Source of the DNA: Owenia fusiformis
Taxonomy: Eukaryota > Annelida > Polychaeta > Sabellida > Oweniidae
Length of the DNA: 64,000 nucleotides
Direction of reading: 5' to 3'
NCBI GenBank assembly: GCA_903813345.2
Contig: CAIIXF020000004.1
Location: 21,881,985-21,945,984, forward strand
Below the pieces are notes generated by a model. It was given only the letters and a program-made list of their open reading frames with translations. It was not told the DNA's origin and did not search any database. This document shows positions 50,801 through 62,800 of the stretch, one piece after another. Position 1 is the stretch's first letter; every line of letters begins with the position of its first letter. The position numbers and the translations under genes are program-made.

Positions 50801-53800
50801 ATATGCAAAGAATCTTTTTCATGTTGTGCATATTCCTTGAATACCTGCATGAGAATCTACCTTTTTAATTTCTATAGTATTACACATATGATCATGTGTC
50901 TGTTTATCAATGTTATGAAGTACATTCATGTGATGTATTTGTGATTTTTAAGTGTACGATAACCTGTATGTTTAAATGAGTATACAAAAGATGCTCTAGT
51001 TTATCTTGTATTTATTAAACAAAGGCTATACTTAAATAACTACCATGCTTTTAAAGGTTTATCTTTTCAAAAGGTTTGCTTAGAAATGCTGGTAGGGTAT
51101 ATTCTTGAAAAGTTGAGGGCTAATTATCTATCAGATAGTATTTGACATGTATTATCATTATAATAGACTAGATACAGTGGAAATAATCTTCATTTACTTC
51201 ATTAAATATTCAAGATTTAGTCAAAGTGATATATTTTAAGTCTACATGTACATGTAAAATTACCTTTAGAAATGTGGTTTAAAAATTACTGATGAACTCA
51301 TAATGCATTAAATTCAAATGCTACTCTTCACCATTCTGCTGTTGTACTTCTACATTTAATATAGTATATTGCAATCTGAACTTTTCCAGATAACACTATT
51401 AAATGTTCTTCACATACTGAACATGAACTCAAAATGTTATTGATTTTGCAACAGATGCTTCTAATACTTATATGTATTTCATACCTACTGAGGTTCTAGG
51501 TACATAACGAACGGGAATATGTAGTGTATCTAGGGAGCTGTCACCAAGGGTCGGGACTGGGATGGATACACCCTGCGGTCCCTCGGGAGATACCCATATT
51601 TCCCTTAGGATAAACCCTGTATCCAAAACCTCTCAGTACATAAGCTTTATGTATATATAATATATATATAATATATACTAATATTAATATGTATATACAA
51701 ATGTAAAATAATTTAGAAATCAAACAGGTACATTTTTCAATGCACATAATTGATTTCCAATTTCACAAATGTTTACAATTAATTATACTGTCATGTACAT
51801 GTGAAGTGTAAATTAGCTAAAAGGTTTTAGCAATAAAACCAGATCCCTTTGAAAAGATAACGTGTAATTACTGCTTTAACCATACTGTCGAGTATTGTCA
51901 TTATGTACATATTAATTTTACTTGAGTCAATTCTATATGTGAGTCTTATCAATGTTTGATTTGCTTATACAAAATATGCTGTAATTAGTAAAATGCATTT
52001 TTTTAATCATGTAATTTATTTCAGGCACCACTGTACTTAATATCTGTAGATGTTGTATTGATTGTGTTCTGTTTCTTTGTTTATGAATTCTAACTCAAAT
52101 CTTGATATACCTTTTCTTCTTTACCCTATTTTCAAACATAATGTCTATTGCCGTACTGTTAGATCTGATATAAGAGTCAAATATGACAATGTTGTTTTTG
52201 TAACTATAGGGATATTGTGGACCCTACGTTCAAGCACAATGTCTATGGTCGTACTGCTGGATCTGATATCAGAGTCAAATATGACTATGTTGTTTTTATA
52301 TATATAGGAATATTGTGGACCCTACCTTCAAGCGCAATGTCTATGGTCGTACTGCTGGATCTGATATGAGAGTCAAATATGACTATGTTGTTTTTGTAAC
52401 TATAGGGATATTGTGGACCCTACGTTCAAGCACAATGTCTATGGTCGTACTGCTGGATCTGATATCAGAGTCAAATATGACTATGTTGTTTTTATATATA
52501 TAGGAATATTGTGGACCCTACCTTCAAGCGCAATGTCTATGGTACTGCTGGTCGTACTGCTGGATTGCCTATATTTACTGTTATTGAAAATTGTATATTG
52601 GATGTACGTTTGGCCCTAAAAGGGCATCAGTACTAATAAAATCCTATTATTACTATGGTGGTACTGCTGGATCTGATATGAGAGTCAAATATGACTATGT
52701 TGTTTTTGTAACTACTTAGGTCAGTCAAAAAGTTCTGTTTATTTATCTCTAACTTTGTCATTTTGAGGAATTGTTTCTTGATATTTGGTACTTATACAGA
52801 ACATACATTTGTGCTAATATTGACTAAATATTGTATCTCAACTATCATTGGTTACTGAATAATAGTTGCTATGGTAACAGAAGGGCGATGTACTCGGTTC
52901 AAACCAATTTTATTGATTTTCATACACTGTTATATTACATGAAATATACTTTAAACTGTCTTAATATTTAAAAACTCCTTTCTAACTAAGTCCCCGATGT
53001 CATATCTAAGTTTAATTTAGTTATTTAGCCTTCAAAACAGTCGCCCCCTGCAGCAATGACCTTTCGGTGCCTTTCTACCCAGTCTCTGAAGACACCTTTG
53101 AAACCGCTAGCCGACAATTCATTTAAACGTCTGCGCACTGCTGCCTGCAGAGCCCCCATCGGAATCAAATCGGAATCGAAGACCCCTCTTTATATTGCTG
53201 AGGAGGTAAAAGTCACACGAGATGTGTCTGGGGAGTATATTGCTTGTGGAATCCTGCTCCATTGGAGATCTTCTGAGGCAGTCTTTATGGCAACATTACT
53301 TGTATGGGGACGAGCATTGTCCATATTCATCAAAAAACTGCCTCGAGACATCAATTCTTTCTTGCTTCTGTTCTTGAGTGAGGAATCTTTGAACCCATTT
53401 TGAGGCTAAGTAACACTTTTTCAATACTTTAGTGATGATTGTATGACAAGAGCCATGAGAAATATTCAGAATGGAACTAATTTCATCCAGTGAAATGTGC
53501 CTATCTTGCTCAATCAACTCTTGTATTTTCTCAGCATTGTCCTCATTCACATAACTCTTGGGCCGGCCAGTTCGTTCTGAATCAGAGAGTTTATCCCTTT
53601 TTCCAGACAAGAAGTCATTGTACCATCTACGGACAGTATTATATCTTGGGGCATCCTGTCCAAAAGCGCCTTTAACAAGTGAATATGTCTCTTGTAGTGT
53701 TTTCCTGTTTTCTACCATACACTGTATCAAGTTTCTTTGCGTCCACTTTAACAACTTGCTAGGAGAATCAACATTTGACATGATTTTTTCTCAAAATCCC

Positions 53801-56800
53801 GTTTTCACTTTTTCATCCTGAAAATCATCTATGTCAGCTGAAAATTGTCACAATTGAATATTTCCTTGACTGTGATGTCTTCAAGACAATAGAATTGGCA
53901 TCAAACCCTGTCAATTTGCACAATTTGATATTTTAACATGAAAAAGCGTCCAATGAATTGATGCCAAATGAAATTAATGTGACATTAAAAATATGACGTT
54001 TTTTAGCTGAACCGTGTACCAAACAATTCTGTTACCATAGCAACCATAATTCAATAACCAATCATAGTTGAGATACAATATTTGGCCAATAGTTGCACAA
54101 ATATATGTTCTATAGATGTACCAAATATCAAGAAGTATATCCTCAAAATGACAAAGTAAGAGATAAATAAACAGAACTTTTTGACTGACCCAAGTATATG
54201 GATATTGTGGACCCTACCTTCAAGCACAATGTCTATGGTCGTACTGCTGGATCTGATATCAGAGTCAAATATGACTATGTTGTTTTTATATATATAGGAA
54301 TATTGTGGACCCTACGTTCAAGCACAATGTCTATGGTCGTACTGCTGGATCTGATATTACAGTCAAATATGACAATGTTGTTTTTGTAACTATAGGGATA
54401 TTGTGGACCCTACGTTCAAGCACAATGTCTATGGTTGTACTGCTGGATCTGATATCAGAGTCAAATATGACTATGTTGTTTTTATATATATAGGAATATT
54501 GTGGACCCTACGTTCAAGCACAATGTCTATGGTCGTACTGCTGGATCTGATATTACAGTCAAATATGACAATGTTGTTTTTGTAACTATAGGGATATTGT
54601 GGACCCTACATTCAAGCACAATGTCTATGGTTGTACTGCTTGGTCTGATGTAAGAGTCAAATATGACTATGTTGTTTTTATAACTATAGGGATATTGTGG
54701 ACCCTACATTCAAGCACAATGTCTATGGCCGTACTGCTGGATCTGATATGAGAGTCAAATATGACTATGTTGTTTTTATAACTATTGGGATATTGTGGAC
54801 CCTACATCCAAACATAATGTCTATTGCCGTACTGCTGGGTCTGATGTAAGAGTCAAATATGACTATGTTGTTTTTGTAACTATAGGGATATTGTGGACCC
54901 TACGTTCAAGCACAATGTATATGGTCGTACTGCTGGATCTGATATCAGAGTCAAATATGACTATGTTGTTTTTATATATATAGGAATATTGTGGACCCTA
55001 CCTTCAAGCGCAATGTCTATGGTCGTACTGCTGGATCTGATATAAGAGTCAAATATGACTATGTTGGTTTTATATCTATAAGGATTTTGTTGACCCTACA
55101 TTCAAGCACAATGTCTATGGCCGTACTGCTGGATCTGATATAAGAGTCAAATATGACTATGTTGTTTTTATAACTATAGGGATATTGTGGACCCTACGTT
55201 CAAGCACAATGTATATGGTCGTACTGCTGGATCTGATATAAGAGTCAAATATGACTATGTTGGTTTTATATCTATAAGGATTTTGTGGACCCTACATTCA
55301 AGCACAATGTCTATGGCCGTACTGCTGGATCTGATATAAGAGTCAAATATGACTATGTTGTTTTTATAACTATAGGGATATTGTGGACCCTACGTTCAAG
55401 CACAATGTATATGGTCGTACTGCTGGATCTGATATAAGAGTCAAATATGACAATGTTGTTTTTGTAACTATAGGGATATTGTGGACCCTACATTCAAGCA
55501 CAATGTCTATGGCCGTACTGCTGGATCTGATATAAGAGTCAAATATGACTATGATGCATGGGGTTGCCCATCGCCAGCGTTCCACTCAGACTTCTTCATG
55601 CCTATTTTAGAAATGTAAGTATTTGTTAAGATTACTCTATAGATTTTGATTGATTCATAACATATAATTTGAAATATATCTCAGGTCCTACATGAGAGAC
55701 AAAAAAATAGTTCTCGAAAGTTAATCCTGGTAATCTGTTTACATGTCTATCTTGAAAATGTAAGTTTTTATGTCACCACCACAAGCGGTGAAATATTGTT
55801 ATAGTCTCCATTTTTTGTGAATGGTGTCCAGCATCTGTAACAAATGGAAAGTGGTGACATTTTGCATTGTAATGGCTTGTTTGTAGATGGTGTTCGGCAT
55901 CCGGTGGCTGGCAAAACATTTCAGTTATTCTTTCTTATATTCTTGGTCCAGAAAATATTAATGCATGATAACAGCCAATCTATACTTTTTATTATCTAGT
56001 TTCAAGTACAATTCTTTACCAAAATCATTTTTAAATAATTTGTACGTTCTCAATATAGGATAAGTGTTCAAATCATTTTTCCATTTTTCTACAAACAACA
56101 TTTTTAATTTCTTTTCAACCATAGTCACCAGATTTTCAGTATCCAGATTTTGATTATTCCAATAATCTAGTAAATCTTATTTCTAGTAAAAATGTAACCT
56201 TGCAAAGACATATTGGCAAATTCATTTACCATTCATTTAAGAATTTAGCATCATGATGCATTGTACCACACTATTATTGTTACCTTATATATTTTTATAT
56301 ATTTTTTGTATTTTTAGTTTAGTTGGTGTTTTGTAGTTTAGATATGTAGTCTACCATAGTTCTGACTAATGTAATCATGTTATGATACTATATGTCAATA
56401 AAAGTTATATATATAACTGTGATACGATTAAGATTCTTAGCTATGTTTGTGTTGCTGTAAAAATATCATTTATTACAAATTGTAACCTTTGTTTTTTAAT
56501 TCTTGTGCCTATTTTAATGTACATTTGAAATTATACTGCAATTGGTGTAACTTATAAAGTTGATGTGACATGTATTAGAATGTTGTGAGAAAATGTTTTT
56601 AAGCTACTCTGATCAATTTCAATAGATCTTGGCAGAACTCATAATATGTGCACTAACTAGTTCTTCCCAGAAATCATCAAACAAGTTGTCTCTAATTGTT
56701 ATGTCACCACCAAAAAGTGGTGACATTTTGTTATGGTCTCCTTTTTTGTGGCATCAAGTTTTCAGAAGTTCAAATCTGACTTTACATTTAAGATTTGACC

Positions 56801-59800
56801 TTCAATGACCTTTTCAAGGTCAAAAATGTATTTTTCAACTTGCTTCAAATTGACCAATCTTTTTTTCAAAATCATCTAAATTAGTTCTCAAAAGTTCAAA
56901 TCTGACTATAGATTTGACCTTCAATGACATTCTCAGGTCAAAAAAAAATTTGACCTTCAATGACCTTCTCAGTGTCAAAAAGGACTTTTTTCAACTTGCT
57001 TCAAATTGACCAATCCTTTTTTCAAAATCATCTACAAGTTGTCAGAAGTCAAAATCTGATTTGAGATTTGAGATTTCACCTTCAATGACCTACTCAAACG
57101 TTCCCAGGGTCAAAAAAGGTATTTTTTCAACTTGCTTCAAATTGACCAATTTCTTTTACTAAATCATTTACAGTGTTCTCAGAAATTCAAATATGACTTA
57201 TTATTGAACCAATAATATTGTGTGCGACTAGGTGGTGACATGTCATGTTAATGCCTTGTTTATTATAACGCTAAAGGCCCAACCCAAAGTTCAAATCACT
57301 TTAAATTGGCTTATTAATAATTATTTCAAATTTTGCATGGAGCCTATAAATAACTGTACATTGTACATTCTATGTACATTCTATGCCGAAGGATCACTTC
57401 AACTCATAATCAAATATACTCCTATATATTTTAATATTACAGCTATGATGGGGATGTCAACCAAGGTGTACTCCAAGCTGACTATATAATATATGAGAAA
57501 TATAGTGTATTCAAGTATCACTTTACTGAGATGGCCCCTGATTGTACATGTATTAATTGTAATATTACAGCTATGATGGGGATGTCAACCAAGGTGTTCT
57601 CCAAGCAGATTATATAATATATGAGAAATATAGTGTATTCAAGTATCACTTTACTGAGATGGCCCCTGATTGTACATGTATTAATTGTAATATTACAGCT
57701 ATGATGGGGATGTCAACCAAGGTGTTCTCCAAGCAGATTATATAATATATGAGAAATATGGGGTATTCAAATATCACTTTACTGAGATGACCCCTGATTG
57801 TACATATATTAATTGTAATATTACAGCTATGATGGGGATGTCAACTAAGGTGTTCTCCAAGCTGAATATATAGTATATGAGAAATATGGGGTATTCAAGT
57901 ATCACTTTACTGAAATGGCTCCTGATTGTACATATATTAATTGTATGTTAATTTTCCGAAGGATCGCTTCAACTCATAATCAAATATATATATTTTAACA
58001 TTTCAGCTACGATGGGGATGTCAACCAAGGTGTACTCCAAGCTGATTATATAATATATGAGAAATATGGGGTATTCAAGTATTACTTTACTGAAATGGCC
58101 CCTGGGTGTACACATATTAATTGTAATATTACAGTTATGATGGGGATGTCAACCAAGGTGTACTCCAAGCAGAATATATAATGTATGAGAAATATGGGGT
58201 ATTCAAATATCACTTTACTGAGATGACTCCTGATTGTACATATATTAATTGTATGTTAATTTTCTGAAGGATCGCTTCAACTCATAATCAAATATATATA
58301 TTTTAATATTACAGCTATGATGGGGATGTCAATCAAGGTGTTCTTCAAGCAGATTATATAATATATGAGAAATATGGGGTATTCAAATATCACTTTACTG
58401 AAATGGCCCCTGAGTGTACACATAAGCCTCAGACTTGGAGAGAGATGCTTAAGAATGATCCAGATCCATCAACTGCATGGACCAAAAAGGTTAGTTTTAC
58501 TTATAGTACAGGCTAGGGACATTCCAGCGAGGCCTCTTTCTATGACATACCCCCGCACCCGGTATAACGAGACGTATGTGGTACCATTTTGTTCGGTATG
58601 ATGTGAAGTTTTCAGAAACCAATTTTGACATTTTCAAATATGGGTCAGATTCCAGATAATTAGCGCAATGTTACATAATTTATTGTTTTCTATGTTTTTA
58701 TATTTTCAAGGTTTAAAACAGCTATGGTTAGGTTTTTATCAAAGTATAACAACAGATAATGGTGGTAATGCTTTCAGAAAAAATTGATGACAAAATTTTA
58801 AGAAATTTAAAATCAATATTAATCATAATTATGTAATTATTATGTAATAATGTTAAAAAATTTGAAATTAGACGTTGCAAGACACGCTTTAATGCAATAA
58901 ACTGGTTAAACTTCACCAAATACAAAAAAATGAATAAAAGGATGTGATAGTACAATTATTTCCACAATAACATAATTAATATGAGGATATAATATTATGT
59001 AACATATAGAGACTTATAGATTTTCAGTATCTGTTTGCCATACAGTAATCGTTTTATCAGAGTCACTATGCAGAGCTTATGGCCATCCAGATAGGATGGT
59101 CTTGCTGAATGCATTCAACAAGAGGTTATGTGTAGCTAGTTTATTTAATACTTTGTTATCCCACCAAACGAAGGGAGGGATATAGAAAAGCCACCCGTCT
59201 GTCCGTAAGTATGTTTGGGTGATTACTTAAATACCGATTGACATATTTGATTCAAATTTTATAGGCTTATGCCTTATGGGTGTAGGACCTCTGCTGGAGA
59301 AGGAATTATCAATATGACTGCTCATATGGCCACCATTTGTGTAAAAATACAAAAAATCTCAGTGGTATTGAGAAACCTGCCGATGATGGAAATATTGGTT
59401 TTATTAGTGGATGCTGCAATCCATAACTTTGATCAAATCGAAGACACTATTGATGGGAAGGGATCAACACATCCTATGGCCATGGTCTTGTATAAACGAT
59501 CAGAAATTAATAATGATAACAAGGAGCAGAACAGAAAAAACAAGACTTCTCTGGAAGACACAGATATATGTAACTATGAAAACCAAAGGTTGATGAGTTA
59601 AACCAAAAGTGACACCAACACCGAATCCCATTTCATCAAAAGAAAATATAGAAATGATGACAAAGTCCAGTTCATACCACAGGACAATCAAATCTGACCT
59701 GATGTGGAGACTTGTGAGGCATATGAGACAATCAGAAGGCTGAAAGAAGGCCATTTACAGGATGGTAAAAAAAACTTACACCATTTTTCTCATATCTTTG

Positions 59801-62800
59801 TCATTTTAAGAACTGATATTTTACACATTTGTACATAATTCAATTTCCTACCAGCCCACTATATTTCATGACCATCAGATTGATAGTCACAATATTACAG
59901 CACTTTAAAGAACATGCCCCAGTGGCCACTATTGTGCTGTCAGCAAACCTGCACATGTAGTCCAAAATGTCTCTACTTGTGGGGAAACGGCAACGATAAA
60001 GTGTATGAGAATGACCTCAGGACAATTGCAGACCTCAAAAGTAAGATCATTAGTGTCATTCAGGCCATATCTGCTGAAGAATGTATTTGGATCATTGACA
60101 ACTGTGCAGGTTTGACAACAGCGTGATAATGCCAAAACCTGAAGCATGTTGTTTAAAGTGCTGTTGTATGATAGTGAATGATGTACAAATGTGTGAAATA
60201 TGAGAGAGTAATATTTTAAAATGACAAAGATATGAGGAAAATGCAAGGTTTCCATTTTTTGACCACCCTGTACAACAAAGCACAAAAGAACCATCTCGTG
60301 TATAGAATATGACAATGAGTGTCATGCACTTGACAGCAACCCTAGCCTTATTTCCAGGATTGTTTTTTTTTGTTTTTTTTATTAAGTTATTCATTTGTAC
60401 AAAGATTACAATACAAAAATACAGTGTGAGTGGCTGTGCTTTTAGCATTATTAGCCACGTCCAGGATTGTTAAACTGTATAGTGAATCGAGATGGCAAGT
60501 GAAGCATGTTTCTGGCTGATGTTTAAGTCTGCAGAAGAAAACCAGGTCTATCAGGGAGGTGGTAAAGTCACAACATTGTCACATCGCCAGCGACTATGCA
60601 GAATCTGTTAAAAATCTGTACATTCAACACAAAAACCTCATGAAGAATGCCAACCAAAGCGAGTCGAAAAGGATGAAGATGATGTGCGCAAGATATGTAG
60701 TCTTGTAGGTCCAAATTATAGATGGTGTCTTAGGAATGGTAAAATAAGGCAAATCTTGCTAATTTGAAAAAAGTGATGAATCAATCATCTTAGCTGGACG
60801 TTTTCAAAAAAGGGTGAAGGCTAATGACCATAACAACAACTGGCCCTTACAGTGCAGAGTAAGAGAGTATACATGGAAGCATGTCTTGATGAGGCAGATG
60901 CTCTAATGATTTACCATGCAATACAAAGGTCAAAGACAGCTAAGTAAGAATAAGAGAAATAATTCGATGCAGTGATGCTGATGCGTTGGTCATGTTTTTG
61001 TACTACTACCACACAGTTCTTTACATCGTCACATGAGATATTCATGCACGGTGGCCATGGGTCAAAGCAGCGCATCATCAATTCAAAGAATATGAGAAAA
61101 CTTGGTGAAAAGTTTTGCAAATCATTATCAGCAGCTCACACCCTTATAGGATGTGACACTACCTGTTCATTTGCTAAAATTGGGGATATATTACACAAAA
61201 TTAATCAAGAACATTGATCACCTCAGCAATTTATGCAAGCTTGGATCAGATGAGCATCTACAATGTGAGAGCCATGTAGATGACAAGAAGAAGATGACAT
61301 TGGATGACCTATGCTTTATTTTGGCATCCACAACTGACAAGCCTGCATCTGCAATGCTACTAACAAAAGATGCTTTAAACAACATCTTCTACCAGCACAT
61401 CTCCAATGTCAAATCTGGACAAAGTGCTCACACAGCAAAGCCCAAACTTTGGAAACCAGAAGGCAACGAATGCTACTTTATTGATGGAAGTCTGGTTCCA
61501 AAGATGATTTTGAGAGCATCCGCCCCCATTGAATTAAGGTATCTTACCCAAATCTATTGTAAAGATGGATTTCGCACTAATCAGGCTTGTAGATGCCTAC
61601 TTGCAGGATTGTTGCGCATGTCTATCTGTTCCCGTGAGGTGGGTATTTGCCAAAACACAATAATGGTTGAGGAAAAACCATATCCAGATGTTTAGAATAA
61701 AGATGTTTGAAATAATCATATCATCATATTATATAATGATTCTATTGAAAGATGTAAGCCCTTATATGTAAAAATTGATATTTATCATGTTTAAAATGAT
61801 CATAACAGTTACCTGATTTTTATATGCATGAATATTTGGATAAGTATATCTGATTAAATATTTAATGATATTATCATTGTGTCTTAATACACCGTTCAAG
61901 ACTGTTATTTGCTGCTACATATGCATGGCATATATTGTTTGCAATGAGATTAAGTCTTTTTTATAAAGGTTTGTACTCATAATAAGATATTATTGCTTGA
62001 ATTGGTTTAGCACATGACGTTTATATCATTTAGAACAAAAATTCTGTTATCTTAAAAACGAAAACAATTCAAATTGTAATTTTACTCATAAAACAATGGA
62101 AATTATGTAATAATTACATAATTCTAAGTCCAAAGTATTTTCGATAATTATCAAAATTTATTTTAAAGTATATACACAATTAATATTTGTTTAGCTCATG
62201 ATTTCTTTTCATTATTTCCTTTAAAAATGCTTTACAAAAAATGCTATGTCATAATAATAGATTACATAACATTATGTCATATTTATCGAATCTGACCCAT
62301 ATTTCAATCTGTCAAAATTGGTTTTTGTAATGTACTCAACAAGACGAACAATTTGATACCCATGACGACTTGTTATACTGGGTGCGGGGGTCAAGTTGAT
62401 ATTTGGCTCATAGGTAGCCTGCACTATTAAGAATCCAGAAAATTTCATTTTTATATTCTATTAATTTATTTTTAATCTGAACGATACATTCAATCATCTC
62501 ACTTACCTGAATGCATCTGACATCTTTGATTATCCCACCGAGGGAAGTTTGTAGGGATATAGAGAATCCATCTGTCCATATGTTCGTTCATCCATGTCCG
62601 TCTGCCGGGCGATAACTCAAATAAAGGGTGATGGATTTCATTCAATTTTTATAGGCTTATGCCTTATGGGTGTAAAGTCTCTGTTCAAGAAGGAATTTTC
62701 AATATGGCTACTCAATTCAAAATGGCCCCCACTTTTGATAAAAACGTAATCTTTGACATTCAAATACTGTTGAGGGATTTGGTTCAAATTTTATATGCTG

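Larger units (their letters stand above)
52140..55473 (+). repeat. 98-bp acceptor-edge array (~19 units), split by a mariner
   Basis: The unit is ttgtttttgtaactatag followed by ggatattgtggaccctacat and ~60 more bases ending agtcaaatatgactatg. The AG and the next ~80 bases copy the beginning of the exon at 55474. Copies run 52140-52714 and 54195-55473; the mariner at 52715-54194 and a LINE-like tail at about 52563-52658 interrupt it. Units are 98 bp, so using an earlier acceptor would shift frame. Confidence 0.93.
58504..62426. mobile_element. 3.9-kb DNA transposon with long TIRs and TTA target duplication
   Basis: The ends tagtacaggcta and tagcctgcacta begin imperfect inverted repeats of ~200 bp (shared: acccccgcacccggtataac, ccaattttgaca, atgggtcagatt). 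TTA lies at 58501-58503 and 62427-62429. A 3-bp TTA duplication would fit PIF/Harbinger-type insertion, but no such transposase is visible. It inserted 14 bp after an exon donor of the CATSPERB-like gene. Inside are a truncated ATCCCACC-family copy (59157-59350), a foldback (59782-60245) and a decayed ORF (60950-61695). Confidence 0.65.
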
